From Acidobacteriota bacterium (GTDB taxonomy: Bacteria > Acidobacteriota > Terriglobia > Bryobacterales > Bryobacteraceae): 48,158 bases of DNA. Numbering within the stretch: position 1 is the first letter of the stretch; every line of letters starts with the position of its first letter. The stretch is taken from assembly GCA_016213725.1 (NCBI GenBank), contig JACQZS010000224.1, forward strand, positions 1-48,158, given 5' to 3'. The translations under genes were made by a program, and so were the position numbers. Under the pieces are notes generated by a model. That model saw nothing but the letters and a program-made list of their open reading frames with translations, made no database searches and was not told the DNA's origin. This document shows, one piece after another, positions 31,413 to 40,468 of this stretch.

Positions 31413-33278
31413 TCAGTTCCCTGGCGGCAATCCGACGGCGGCTACCAGTGCCGCCATTCGTGGATCGCCCGCCAGTGGTTTCAGCCGCGGATCGCTCTTC
31501 ACCCAGATCATCTGCGGCTCTCGCCGCTGCAGCGCCAACTGCAAGCAGTCGATTGCACGCTCCTTTTGTCCGAGTGCCGCCCACAGCCGTGCAGCGTCCA
31601 TGTAATCTTCCTTGCCCTCGCGCGCCTCATTTTCGAGCAGCGGTGCGTCAGCTTCAGCCCGCGCCCTGTCTCCGGAGTAAAACGCTTCCAGCGCTCTCGG
31701 CTCCAACTCTCGTTCTCCCCGCACCTTGCGGGCCTGCATCATGGCCTGCCGGGCCTCCGCGTTCTTGCCGGCCATCCCGAGTGCCATCCCATAATCCCAG
31801 TACACGTCCTGATGCACGGCTTTCAATTCCAGCGCGCGCCGGTACTGCTGGGCCGCCTCCTCATAGCGGCCCGACGCCAGCAGGCAATATCCGTACCCAT
31901 AGCTGGCCATGTTCAGATTCGGATCCAGCTCCAGCGCCAGTTGGAACTCCCGCTCTGCTTCCGCCATCCGGTTCTCCGGAGCAAGCAGTGCGATCGCATA
32001 TAAACCGTGCGCCAAAGCAGATGACTGGTCCACTTCCAACGCCTTGCGGAACGCCGCCTCCGAGTCCGCCCATTTCCAGTAGTGAAACGCCAGGCTCAGC
32101 CCCAAAGACGTATGTGCCTCGGCCAGCCCGGCATCCAGGCGGATGGCTTGCTCGGCCAGATTCCGCGCCTTGGTCCAGGGCTCCATATCCAATTTCAGCG
32201 CGTAATATCCTGCCAGCGAATACGCCATCGATTGCGATGCCAAGGCCGGCGCGTAGCCCGGTTCCAACTTCAGCGCATCTTCAAAGTAGAAGATTGCCCG
32301 CCTCAAGCCCTCTTCCGACGCCAGATTCAACTGCTGCCGTCCGCGCAAGTAGAGGTTGTACGCTTCGAGATTTTCTGTTGCCCGCGCTTTCGACGCTGGC
32401 TCCCTCCCGCTTCTCACCTGGACTCGCAGCGCATTCGCCACCGACTGCGCGATCTCGTCCTGGATCGCGAACACGTCCTTTGCCTTGCGCTCATAGATCT
32501 GCGACCACAGCGAGGCCCCGTCAGAGACCTTTGCCAGCCGCGCCACCACTCTCAGGCGGTCACCCTGCCTGCGCACGCTCCCCTCCACCACCACCGAAGC
32601 GCCCACCTTCTGCCTGACCTCGTCCAGCGACGCCGGCCGCTTTTGGAACTGCGCCATCAGGCTCCTCGCTACCACCTTCAAGCCCGGCACCCGGGACAAC
32701 CGGTCGATGATCTCCTCGGTCAAGCCCAAGCTGAAGTACTCGTTTTCCGGTTCCGCTCCTACGTTCTCAAACGGCAACACCGCAACCGTCGCCGCGGGAG
32801 CCTGCGTCACCCGCCGCATGTAGTTCGCCTGCCAGAAACCCAATCCGATGCCTACAGCCGCCAGTCCGGCCAGAATGCCCGCCAGTTTCCAGCCCCGGGG
32901 CAGGGAACCGGCGCCCTCCTCCTCTTTCGCTTCTGCTCCCGCCCGCAATTCAAACACAGGAATATAGCCGCCCTTCGGCAGCCCGATCACCACCTGGTCC
33001 TCTGCCCCGGGCCCTGCATAATACTCCTCCAAGCGGCTCCTCAGCCGCCTTGCCTCCACTCGCACAATCGGATCGATCCGCGGGTCGAAGCCCGCATCCC
33101 GCTGAAATGCCTCCATCCCCAGAACGGATTCTTTCAAGCGGTCGGTCTCCCCCGCCAGCGTCCGCTCCACCAGATGCGTCAGGAAGCCCGGCAGCCGGCC
33201 GGCATCGGCGAATCCCGCACTCGACACGATCTTTGACAAGACCGCCCGCACTTGCTCGTGGCTGGGACGTTGTTCCAT
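31413..33278 (-). CDS. FlgO/TolB-like TPR protein with N-terminal DPIVRVEARRLR module
   Basis: A 621-aa membrane-anchored protein. Residues ~1-110 are a module found in many acidobacterial and rhizobial cyclase-like proteins (FLTHLVERTLAGETDRLKESVLGMEAF, DPRIDPIVRVEARRLRSRLEEYY, LPKGGYIPVF), possibly DNA-binding by analogy with winged-helix regulators. One membrane segment (GWKLAGILAGLAAVGIGLGFW, ~128-148) follows. Then a FlgO/TolB-like domain (VAVLPFENV, FSLGLTEEIIDRLSRVPGLKVVAR, ASVVVEGSVRRQGDRLRV) and, from ~280, seven or so TPR units. The plan suggests a protein that links an outside signal or protein assembly to the cytoplasm, but no output domain such as a cyclase is present. It is a single gene, divergent from the acyltransferase. 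Confidence 0.8.
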   Translation of the reverse strand: MEQRPSHEQVRAVLSKIVSSAGFADAGRLPGFLTHLVERTLAGETDRLKESVLGMEAFQRDAGFDPRIDPIVRVEARRLRSRLEEYYAGPGAEDQVVIGLPKGGYIPVFELRAGAEAKEEEGAGSLPRGWKLAGILAGLAAVGIGLGFWQANYMRRVTQAPAATVAVLPFENVGAEPENEYFSLGLTEEIIDRLSRVPGLKVVARSLMAQFQKRPASLDEVRQKVGASVVVEGSVRRQGDRLRVVARLAKVSDGASLWSQIYERKAKDVFAIQDEIAQSVANALRVQVRSGREPASKARATENLEAYNLYLRGRQQLNLASEEGLRRAIFYFEDALKLEPGYAPALASQSMAYSLAGYYALKLDMEPWTKARNLAEQAIRLDAGLAEAHTSLGLSLAFHYWKWADSEAAFRKALEVDQSSALAHGLYAIALLAPENRMAEAEREFQLALELDPNLNMASYGYGYCLLASGRYEEAAQQYRRALELKAVHQDVYWDYGMALGMAGKNAEARQAMMQARKVRGERELEPRALEAFYSGDRARAEADAPLLENEAREGKEDYMDAARLWAALGQKERAIDCLQLALQRREPQMIWVKSDPRLKPLAGDPRMAALVAAVGLPPGN

Positions 33279-33342
33279 GATTTCAGTGAGTTACACGACC
33301 ACTATACCGTAAATCCTACCTCCCGCTACTCGTTTCTATGAC

Positions 33343-33364
33343 GCTTCGGGCTGCAACCTGAAGC
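33343..33364 (+). promoter_or_regulatory. Hairpin immediately before the acyltransferase start codon
   Basis: GCTTCGGG (33343-33350) pairs with CCTGAAGC (33357-33364), 8 bp including one G-T pair, with a 6-nt loop. It ends 1 nt before the ATG at 33366, and no free Shine-Dalgarno is visible. In an RNA starting upstream it would mask the initiation region, a possible translational control. Confidence 0.35.
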
Positions 33365-33365
33365 C

Positions 33366-34568
33366 ATGCAACTCGCTCCCCGCTACCACGCTTTCGACGC
33401 TCTCCGCGGTTCGATGATGCTCCTCGGCATCGTGATCCATAGCGCAGCCGCCTATTGCACCTTCCCTGATGTCTGGTGGCTGAAGGACCCCAGTACTTCC
33501 CGCTTCATCGATCTCTTGATGCTGTTCGTGCACTCCTTTCGCCTGCCCGCCTTTTTCGTCATGAGCGGCTTCTTCGCCGCGCTGCTCTTCTCTCGCCGCG
33601 GCTGGCAAGGGTTCCTGGAGAACCGTGCCGCGCGTCTCGGCCTACCCTTTCTGCTGGGGAGCCTGGCAATGTTCCCGTTTCTCAAGATCTCCAGCGTTTA
33701 CTGCTACTTTCTTACCCGAGATCCCCGCCCCTGGCAGCGCACCCTGAGTTGGCTGGGCCAGGGCCGCCTGGAAAGCGACATCGAACCCATGCACTTGTGG
33801 TTCCTGGAGACGCTGATGCTCGTTTCCCTGGCAGCCGCGCTGCTCGGACCTTGGCTGTCCAGGGTGCTTTCCCGGCCTTGGTTCGCTTCCTTCCTGTCCC
33901 CTTGGGTGGGCATACCAGCCTGCTCCTTTCTGACCTTTCTCACCCTGCTCCCCATGGAGTTCGGCATCCTGGACACGCCGGACAACTTCGCGCCCTATTT
34001 CCGCATTGTCCTTGCCTACTCTGTCTTCTTCGCTTTCGGCTGGGGGCTTTATTGCCATAGAGAGATGCTGGACCGTCTCAAGGCCGCGCCCGCCGCGCTC
34101 TTCGCTCTCGCCGCCATTCTGATCATCCCCACTTCGATGGCCATCGCTCCTCAATTCGCCGCCCGCCCTCTCCGCCACTGGCCGGCCTTTCTCGCCACGG
34201 CTACCCTCACTTCCGCCGTGGCGTGGCTGATGATCTTCGCTTTGATTGGACTTTTCCTCCGGCGCTGTTCGGACCCCTCCCCGCGCACGCGCTATCTTTC
34301 TGACTCCGCCTACTGGCTGTACCTCTTCCACCCGCCTGTCCTGGTCGCCATCCAGATTCCGATGCTCGGGCTCGCCTGGCCGGTCGCCGTGAAATTCCTC
34401 ATCGGAATCCTCCTCGCCACGCCCGTCCTGCTCTACTCGTATGACCTTCTGGTCCGCGACACCTGGATCGGCGTGATCCTCAATGGCCGCCGCTACCCCC
34501 GCGGCCTCCCCGGCGGAGCGGCTTCCGCCGTGTTGCCTGCCTCCGCTCCCGTTGCAGCGGAAGCATGA
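33366..34568 (+). CDS. Acyltransferase family 3 membrane protein (OpgC/MdoC-like)
   Basis: A 400-aa integral membrane O-acyltransferase. It has about ten helices and the family opening RYHAFDALRGSMMLLGIVIHSAAAY, with the catalytic-type histidine of the first helix (IHSAAAY), followed by RLPAFFVMSGFFAALLFSRRG, typical of the OpgC group that adds succinyl or similar groups to periplasmic glucans. A late YWLYLFHPPVLVAIQIP segment is also conserved in acyltransferase 3 proteins. The substrate here is unknown; glucans, exopolysaccharide or lipid-linked sugars are possible. No ribosome site is visible and a hairpin lies directly upstream. The next gene starts 64 nt downstream on the same strand. 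Confidence 0.85.
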   Translation: MQLAPRYHAFDALRGSMMLLGIVIHSAAAYCTFPDVWWLKDPSTSRFIDLLMLFVHSFRLPAFFVMSGFFAALLFSRRGWQGFLENRAARLGLPFLLGSLAMFPFLKISSVYCYFLTRDPRPWQRTLSWLGQGRLESDIEPMHLWFLETLMLVSLAAALLGPWLSRVLSRPWFASFLSPWVGIPACSFLTFLTLLPMEFGILDTPDNFAPYFRIVLAYSVFFAFGWGLYCHREMLDRLKAAPAALFALAAILIIPTSMAIAPQFAARPLRHWPAFLATATLTSAVAWLMIFALIGLFLRRCSDPSPRTRYLSDSAYWLYLFHPPVLVAIQIPMLGLAWPVAVKFLIGILLATPVLLYSYDLLVRDTWIGVILNGRRYPRGLPGGAASAVLPASAPVAAEA

Positions 34569-34632
34569 CTTCAGGCTGAGTTCCACGCCGGATTCTTTGC
34601 TCCCTCTGTCCTGCTACGATGGCTGTTGTCTT

Positions 34633-35646
34633 ATGAAGATCGCCGTCGTTGGACTCGGTTTCATGGGCCTCACTCATCTGAAGGCCTACAAGAGAATTCC
34701 CGGCGTGGAAATCACCGCCGTCAGCTCGAACGACCCCAAGGTGCTGGCTGGTGACCTCTCCGGAGTCCAGGGCAATTTCAGCCTTGAAGGCGAAGCCGTG
34801 GACTTCTCCTCCGCCGAGAAGTTCGCCGACGCCCTCGAGTGCGTCCGGAACTGCCAGGCTGATGCCGTGGACCTCTGTCTGCCCACCAACATGCATGCCG
34901 CCGCCTCCGTTGCCGCCATGCAGGCCGGCAAGCATGTCCTGGTCGAGAAGCCCATGGCGCTCTCAGGCGCCGAATGCGACCAGATGATCGAGTGCGCCCG
35001 AGCCACGGGCCGCGTGCTGATGAGCGCCCAGGTCCTACGCTTCTTCCCGGCCTATCTCCCCCTCATCGAAGCCGTGCACTCCGGCACGCTCGGCGCGCCG
35101 CGCCACGCGCTGTTCCGCCGCCGCTGCGCCGCCCCCACCTGGGGCGCTTGGCTCACGAATAAGTCGCTTTCGGGTGGAGGCGTCTTTGACCTTCTCATCC
35201 ATGACATCGACATGGCGCTGGTCTGCTTCGGCGTCCCCCAATCTGTCTCCGCCTACGGCCACGAAGACCTCTCAGGCGGCATCGACCTGATGACCGCCCA
35301 GCTTCAATACGCCTCCGGATTGAATGTCACCATCACCGGCGGCTGGCACCTGCCCTCTGCTTACCCATTCTCGATGGAGTACACCGCTGTCGGCGACCAG
35401 GCCGCCATCGAGTACAGCTCAGCCGGACGTCCACCGCAGTGGTATGCCCGCGGTGAAAGTTACCCGCTTCCGCTCGCCGAAACCGACGGGTACCAAGCCG
35501 AAATCGACTACTTTGTGGAATGCTGCCGCTCCACGCTCCAGCCGGAACGCTGCCGGCCGGAGTCTTCCGCCGCAGCCGTGAAACTCGCCCTGCTGCTCAA
35601 TGAAGCACGGGCCCGTCAGGGAGAAATTCTGCCATGCCAACTCTAA
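34633..35646 (+). CDS. Gfo/Idh/MocA family oxidoreductase (cytoplasmic)
   Basis: A 337-aa NAD(P)-dependent sugar or polyol dehydrogenase. The N-terminal Rossmann domain starts MKIAVVGLGFMGLTHLKAYKRIPGVEITAV, with the conserved EKPMA near 110 and the GGGVFDLLIHDIDMAL motif with the catalytic-type His in the C-terminal domain. No signal peptide is present, unlike the related protein at 43865-45319. The frame is open upstream to 34483, but that stretch overlaps the acyltransferase gene; the ATG at 34633 gives the canonical start. Its last 13 nt overlap the sugar isomerase gene, so the two are translationally coupled and probably act in sequence, for example inositol- or keto-sugar-type conversions. 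Confidence 0.88.
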   Translation: MKIAVVGLGFMGLTHLKAYKRIPGVEITAVSSNDPKVLAGDLSGVQGNFSLEGEAVDFSSAEKFADALECVRNCQADAVDLCLPTNMHAAASVAAMQAGKHVLVEKPMALSGAECDQMIECARATGRVLMSAQVLRFFPAYLPLIEAVHSGTLGAPRHALFRRRCAAPTWGAWLTNKSLSGGGVFDLLIHDIDMALVCFGVPQSVSAYGHEDLSGGIDLMTAQLQYASGLNVTITGGWHLPSAYPFSMEYTAVGDQAAIEYSSAGRPPQWYARGESYPLPLAETDGYQAEIDYFVECCRSTLQPERCRPESSAAAVKLALLLNEARARQGEILPCQL

Positions 35647-36473
35647 AAGACCGTGAAGTCGGGATCTTCTTCTGGGCTGAACCCGACGCTCTCGCCACCA
35701 TCCGCACCGTCAAGTCGTGCGGCGTCGTCTCCGGCCAGCTCGGGGTCGATGGCTCCGTCGTCCTGAACGACGAAACCGCCGCGGCCTGGAAGGCTGCCCT
35801 CGCGGCCGAGGACTTCCATCTCTGCACCGTCTTTGCCGCCTATGAAGGTGAGAGTTATGCCGACATCCCCACAGTGGAGCGCACGGTCGGCTTTATCCCC
35901 GCCGCCACTCGCGATGCGCGCGAATTGCGCACTCGCCAGGTGATCGATTTCGCCGCCGCTCTTGGCGTGAAGAGCTTCGGCTGCCATGTCGGCTGCATTC
36001 CCCACGACACCGCGCACCCCGACTACGCTCCGGTTCTGGGCCTCGTCCGCCGCATTGCCGACTACGCCGCCTCTTTCGGCATGACGTTCTGCCTGGAGAC
36101 CGGTCAAGAACCCGCCGCACAACTGCTCGAGTTCTTCCAAGTGGCCGCCCGCCCAAATCTCCGCATCAACTTCGATCCCGCCAACATGATTCTCTACGGA
36201 TCCGGAGAGCCCATCGCCGCCTTCCATCTGCTCGCCAAACATGTCGTCAGCGTCCATGGCAAGGATGGCGATTGGCCGAGTTCCGACCAGCCGGGCTCCC
36301 TCGGCACCGAACGCCTCCTGGGCGAAGGTTCCGTCAACATCCCCAAGTTTGTTGCGGCTCTCCGGGAGGAAGGCTACGTCGGCCCGATCTGCGTCGAATC
36401 CGGAGTGCATGGCGAAGAACAGCGCTGGCAGGTGCTTTCCAACGCCGTTGCGCTGCTGAATTCACTCCGCTGA
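35634..36473 (+). CDS. Sugar phosphate isomerase/epimerase (xylose isomerase-like TIM barrel, cytoplasmic)
   Basis: A 279-aa AP_endonuc_2-fold protein related to IolE, IolI and tagatose epimerases. Candidate metal ligands follow the family order: Glu in FCLETGQE (~157), Asp in NFDPANM (~183), His in HVVSVHGKD (~207) and Glu in CVESGVH (~258). Such enzymes need a divalent metal to isomerise or dehydrate sugars and inosose-like ketones. It has no signal peptide. It starts 13 nt inside the end of the oxidoreductase gene, with AGGGAGA just before the ATG. Substrate cannot be assigned from sequence. A stem-loop lies 8 nt after the stop. Confidence 0.85.
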   Translation: MPTLKDREVGIFFWAEPDALATIRTVKSCGVVSGQLGVDGSVVLNDETAAAWKAALAAEDFHLCTVFAAYEGESYADIPTVERTVGFIPAATRDARELRTRQVIDFAAALGVKSFGCHVGCIPHDTAHPDYAPVLGLVRRIADYAASFGMTFCLETGQEPAAQLLEFFQVAARPNLRINFDPANMILYGSGEPIAAFHLLAKHVVSVHGKDGDWPSSDQPGSLGTERLLGEGSVNIPKFVAALREEGYVGPICVESGVHGEEQRWQVLSNAVALLNSLR

Positions 36474-36481
36474 ACTCACTT

Positions 36482-36527
36482 CGGCCCGCTGCCTCGGTTC
36501 GGATTTTCCGGCACCGGCAGCGGGCCG
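36482..36527 (+). terminator. Long hairpin after the sugar isomerase gene
   Basis: CGGCCCGCTGCC (36482-36493) pairs perfectly with GGCAGCGGGCCG (36516-36527), a 12-bp stem with a 22-nt loop, 8 nt beyond the stop. Only TTT follows nearby (36532-36534), so it is a plausible but not ideal terminator. Confidence 0.55.
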
Positions 36528-36900
36528 TGCGTTTCCGGATTCCGGTCCAGCCGTTGTTCGCTCAACAATGAACCGCAGCCCTATCTCTCCCCACCAGCTA
36601 AGTCGACTCATCGGCTTCCGTCCAACCATCTCACTCCCGCCCAACTCCATCCACATCGCGCTTCCCGCTCGGGCCTTAAGCAGATTGCCCCGAACCGGGT
36701 CTCTATCCTGATTCTCTTCCATCACACTGACAGATTCGATCCGTGCGGGTCTCCTCAATTTCGGCCGCACAGCTCCGCCCGCGCCCAGGACGGCCGATTC
36801 GTTTACATTGATTAAAACGGAGATTTGCACAGAATACTCGACTGGAACCTTCCAACGATTTCCGGCGTCTATTCGTCTGTTTAACAGGTCGCTCTATCCG
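36528..36900. other. Gene-free interval, 373 nt, before the three-adaptor operon
   Basis: After the hairpin there is no credible gene. A 122-codon minus-strand frame (36830-36462) crosses the terminator and has no recognised motif or ribosome site. The segment from about 36800 is A/T-richer than its surroundings and probably holds the operon promoter; TTGATT (36808-36813) and AATACT (36833-36838) are a weak match with 19-nt spacing. Confidence 0.5.
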
Positions 36901-37923
36901 ATGCGCCGCGCTTGTTCCGCTCTCGGCCTGTTCCTCCTGCTCTGCGCCTGTCGCCCGCGGGAGACTAGCGTTGTCCCAGCTCGCCAAAGCGCTCCTGGCC
37001 GCATCTCCGCCTCCTCTGTCCGAGCCACCGGTACCATCAAAGCGGTCCGTGAGTTCACCGTCCAGGTGCCGCAGATTTCGGGCCAGTCCGGCCGACTCAC
37101 CATCACGAAGATTCTGAGCAGTGGAACCCGCGTCGAACCCGGCGATACCCTGGCCGAGTTCGATCGAACGCAGCAGGAAGACAACGCCCGCGATTCTCAA
37201 GCGAAGCTGGACGACCTCAACCACCAGATCGACCAGCGCCGTGCCGAGAACCGCGCCAACGCCGAAGCTCGCTCCAGCGAGTACCAGATTGCCGAGGCCG
37301 ATCTGGCCAAGGCCCGCCTCCAACTCCGCCGCAATGAGACCCTGAGCGAAATTGAGCGCGCGAAGAATGAGGAACGCGCCGCAACTGCCACTCTACGTCT
37401 CGAATCCTTGAAGAAGTCTCACGCCTTTCGGCTCAAGTCCGACGAAGCCGCTCTCCGCATCCTGGAATTGAAACGGGATCGCCAGGCCGTCGCCCTAAAA
37501 CGTGCCGGCACCAACGTTTCACGGCTCATCGCCAAAGCGCCCCATGGCGGCATGGTTGCTGTGGAGTCGATCTGGCGGGGAGATTCGCGCGGCCCGGCTC
37601 AGGAGGGCGATCAGGTGTGGCCCGGCCAGTCTCTCCTGCGGCTGTTTGATCCCCAGGAGATGGAGGTCCACACCTCTGTCGGAGAGCCTGACGGAGCTGT
37701 CCTCCAGGCCGGTTCCAGCGCCACTGTTGTCCTGGACGCCTATCCCAGTTTGACGTTTCCCGCCCGGTTCCTCACCTCCAGTCCCGTCGCTGCTTCGGAC
37801 CTGGGCAGTCCCATCAAGCGATTCGCCGCCCGCTTCCTGATTGAGAAAATCGATCCCCGCCTCCTGCCCGATCTCTCGGCTGCCGTCGTCATACAACCTC
37901 CGCCGCCAAAGGCTCACCCATGA
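36901..37923 (+). CDS. HlyD-type adaptor, lipoprotein (first of three)
   Basis: A 340-aa periplasmic adaptor-like protein. The start ATG 36901 gives a lipoprotein signal (RRACSALGLFLLLCAC) with lipobox LCAC, so Cys17 is probably acylated; the frame is open to 36808 but that part spoils the signal. A biotinyl-lipoyl-like beta segment (~45-85) flanks a long coiled coil (~85-190, rich in Lys, Glu and Arg: DDLNHQIDQRRAENRAN), then a second lipoyl half (LIAKAPHGGMVAVESI) and beta-barrel domains. It would link an inner-membrane pump to an outer-membrane channel. The stop overlaps the next start by 4 nt (ATGA). Confidence 0.82.
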   Translation: MRRACSALGLFLLLCACRPRETSVVPARQSAPGRISASSVRATGTIKAVREFTVQVPQISGQSGRLTITKILSSGTRVEPGDTLAEFDRTQQEDNARDSQAKLDDLNHQIDQRRAENRANAEARSSEYQIAEADLAKARLQLRRNETLSEIERAKNEERAATATLRLESLKKSHAFRLKSDEAALRILELKRDRQAVALKRAGTNVSRLIAKAPHGGMVAVESIWRGDSRGPAQEGDQVWPGQSLLRLFDPQEMEVHTSVGEPDGAVLQAGSSATVVLDAYPSLTFPARFLTSSPVAASDLGSPIKRFAARFLIEKIDPRLLPDLSAAVVIQPPPPKAHP

Positions 37924-39173
37924 AGCCCCGATCCATCGTCGTTGCGTTGGTCCTGCTGGGCCTCGCCGCTGCCGGTGCAGCTGCCTTTATTAAGTACCGC
38001 GGTACGAACGCCACCTCCGCGCTCCCCTCCGCTCCGGCCCGCCGCGGCGAATTCCTCGTCATCGTCAAGTGCCGCGGTGAACTTCGCGCACGCCGTTCCG
38101 TCCAGGTCACTGCTCCCATGAATGTGCCGGACCTGCGTATCGTCTGGCTTGCACCGCCCAACTCCGCAGTGAAAGAGGGCGATGTGGTCGTCCGCTTCGA
38201 TCAATCCAGTGCCAAACAGATCCTGCAGGAAAAGGAGGCGGCGCTGAAGCAGGCCGAGGAGACCCTCAACCAGGCGATCGCGGAAGCGCGCATCACCGCC
38301 GAATCCGACCGGCGCGATCTCGCCACCGCCACCTACGAAGTGGAGCGCGCTCGCCTCGAGGTCTCCCGTGTAGAAATCCTCTCCGCCATCCAGGGCGAGG
38401 AAGCCCGCATCAATTTGGGGCTCGCTGACCGCAAGTTGAAAGTCCAACAGGCCACCGTTCAACTCCATGAGGCCTCTTCCCGCTCCAAGACCGCCTCCCT
38501 GACCCGCCTCCGCGACCAGGCCGTTTACGAGGTCAATCTCACGCGCGAGCGCCTCAGCAAGATGGAGGTCCGCTCGCCTTTGTCCGGGGTCATCGTCTTC
38601 ATGCCGAACTACTCCCAGGGCTGGATGAACGCCAAACCGTTCAAAGTGGGTGACCAGGTCTGGCCGGGCGGCTCCATCGCCACGATCCCGGACCTGCTGT
38701 CGCTTGAGATGGAAGGCAAGGTCGAAGAGATCGATCGCGGCCGCATCGCGCTTGGCAACGACGTCCGAATTCGCGTGGATGCCCTGCCCGAGCTGAGCGT
38801 CCCTGCAAAACTAACCGACCTTTCCGTGATGACTCAGGTCTCCTTTGATTGGCCTCCCTCCTACAGTTTTCGCGCCTACGCCGCCATCCCGCAGCCTGAT
38901 GGCCGCCTGCGTCCTGAGATGAATGCCTCCATGGACATCGTCATCGATCGCCTCTCCGATGCCATCAGCGTCCCGGCGAAGGCCCTCTTCACCCGCCAGG
39001 GCAAGCCCATGGTCTACCTCGCTTCATCGGGCAGCTACCAAGCGCACTTCGTGGAGGTCGTCGCCCGCAATCCCGACGAGGTTGCGGTGAAAGGCCTCAA
39101 CGCGGGCGCAACGGTTGCCCTCGTCGAACCCGACAGCCAGAGCCCTTCGGCGGCGAGGGGAGGAAAGCAGTGA
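37920..39173 (+). CDS. HlyD-type adaptor, membrane-anchored (second of three)
   Basis: A 417-aa adaptor with an uncleaved-looking N-terminal helix (SIVVALVLLGLAAAGAAAF) instead of a lipobox. A lipoyl-like half (~45-95), a long coiled coil (~100-195, QEKEAALKQAEETLNQAIAEARIT), the second lipoyl half (MEVRSPLSGVIVFMPNY), and C-terminal beta-barrel and membrane-proximal domains (MNASMDIVIDRLSDAISVPAKALF) follow in HlyD/MacA order. Length is typical. Overlaps of 4 nt at both ends show it is part of one tightly coupled operon. It shares only general architecture with the other two adaptors, so they are not simple recent duplicates. Confidence 0.85.
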   Translation: MKPRSIVVALVLLGLAAAGAAAFIKYRGTNATSALPSAPARRGEFLVIVKCRGELRARRSVQVTAPMNVPDLRIVWLAPPNSAVKEGDVVVRFDQSSAKQILQEKEAALKQAEETLNQAIAEARITAESDRRDLATATYEVERARLEVSRVEILSAIQGEEARINLGLADRKLKVQQATVQLHEASSRSKTASLTRLRDQAVYEVNLTRERLSKMEVRSPLSGVIVFMPNYSQGWMNAKPFKVGDQVWPGGSIATIPDLLSLEMEGKVEEIDRGRIALGNDVRIRVDALPELSVPAKLTDLSVMTQVSFDWPPSYSFRAYAAIPQPDGRLRPEMNASMDIVIDRLSDAISVPAKALFTRQGKPMVYLASSGSYQAHFVEVVARNPDEVAVKGLNAGATVALVEPDSQSPSAARGGKQ

Positions 39174-40468
39174 CCATGATTCTCTCGTCCGCCATTGTCC
39201 TTGCCTTCGCTTTTGCCCTGGCAGGCTGTCATGACGTCACCGCTCAGGCCGGCGCCAAGGGGGCGCCAGTTGCCTCCGCTTCAGATCTCCCCACCACGAC
39301 GGTCAAGCGCGGCGATGTCCGCTTCACGGTTTCCGCCCGCGGCGAACTCCAAGGAAGCAACTCCGAAATGCTGGTCGCGCCCATGACTGGCGCCCGCGAG
39401 CTGATCATCACTTTTCTGCGCCAGCCCGGAGAACTGGTCGAGCCCGGCGCCGAAGTCGTGCGCTTCGACACTACGGATCAGGAGTTCGCCCTCGCCGAGG
39501 CCGAAGCCGATGTCGCCGAATCCGAACAACAGGTCCGCCAGGCCGAAGCCGATGCTTCCGCCAAAGAGGAGGAGACCAAAGCCCTGCTCCTGGGTGCCCG
39601 TTCTGATCTGAAGCTGGCTGAATTGGAGGCACGCAAGAACCCGCTGCTCGCCTCCATCGTCGCCCGCCAGAACACTCTCGCCGTCGAAGCCGCGCGAGAC
39701 CGCCTCCACCAGCTCGAACAGGATTTATCCAACCGCCAGGCCACCTCTCTCGCCGCCATCCGCATCCAGGAAGCCGCGCGCAACAAGGCCCAGGTCAAGG
39801 CCGAAACCGCGCGCAAGAATATCGACTCCATGACCCTCAAAGCCAAGTCCGGCGGATACGTCAACATCCAGCAGAACACCAACGGCAATTTCATGTTCTG
39901 GGGCATGCAACTGCCCGTCTTTAAGACCGGGGACACGACCCGTGCCGGCATGGCTGTCGCCCAAATCCCCGACTTGCACTCCTGGGAAGTCAGAGCTAAA
40001 ATTGCGGAGCTCGATCGCGGTCACCTGGCCGAAGGTCAATCCGCCGAGATCTCTCTCATCGCGCTTCCCGGCCGCTCATTCCCCGGCATCATCAAGAACA
40101 TCGGCGGCACCAACGGCCCCCCCTGGGAACGCAAGTTTGAATGCGTGTTCAACTTGAACCAGCCCGTTTCTGAACTCCGGCCCGGGATGAGCGCCCGCAT
40201 CCTGGTCACCACGCAGGTGCTGAAGAGTGCCCTCTGGATTCCCTCCCAGGCGCTGTTTGAAAGCGATGGACGCGCCTTCGTCTACCTCAATTCCAACGGC
40301 TCGTTTTCTCCAAAGGACGTTAAGCTCGTCCGCCGCAGCGAAAGCCAGGTGGTTGTGGAAGGGCTCTCCGACGGCCAGGTCGTCTCGCTCGCCAGTCCCG
40401 ATCTGATCTCCCGAAAGAAAGATGGCTCGCAGTCCAGCGGGGCCATGAAGGCGCTGAAAGGATCATGA
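39170..40468 (+). CDS. HlyD-type adaptor, lipoprotein (third of three)
   Basis: A 432-aa adaptor with a lipoprotein signal ending LAGC (Cys20 if the GTG at 39170 is used). The GTG overlaps the preceding stop; an ATG at 39176 is the alternative. Both follow GGAGGAAAG. The order is lipoyl-like half (~40-95), coiled coil with acidic heptads (~100-200, EAEADVAESEQQVRQAEADA), second lipoyl half (MTLKAKSGGYVNI), then beta-barrel and membrane-proximal domains (GMSARILVTTQVLKSALWIPSQALF). HlyD_D23-like. With two other adaptors and one permease in the same operon, the stoichiometry of any complex is unclear. Confidence 0.85.
   Translation: MTMILSSAIVLAFAFALAGCHDVTAQAGAKGAPVASASDLPTTTVKRGDVRFTVSARGELQGSNSEMLVAPMTGARELIITFLRQPGELVEPGAEVVRFDTTDQEFALAEAEADVAESEQQVRQAEADASAKEEETKALLLGARSDLKLAELEARKNPLLASIVARQNTLAVEAARDRLHQLEQDLSNRQATSLAAIRIQEAARNKAQVKAETARKNIDSMTLKAKSGGYVNIQQNTNGNFMFWGMQLPVFKTGDTTRAGMAVAQIPDLHSWEVRAKIAELDRGHLAEGQSAEISLIALPGRSFPGIIKNIGGTNGPPWERKFECVFNLNQPVSELRPGMSARILVTTQVLKSALWIPSQALFESDGRAFVYLNSNGSFSPKDVKLVRRSESQVVVEGLSDGQVVSLASPDLISRKKDGSQSSGAMKALKGS

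Noticed and set aside
36462..36830. Minus-strand 122-codon frame in the gap before the adaptor operon
   Set aside because: It crosses the long hairpin after the isomerase gene, has no ribosome site and I recognise no motif. It could be a decayed gene, but evidence is too thin to list.
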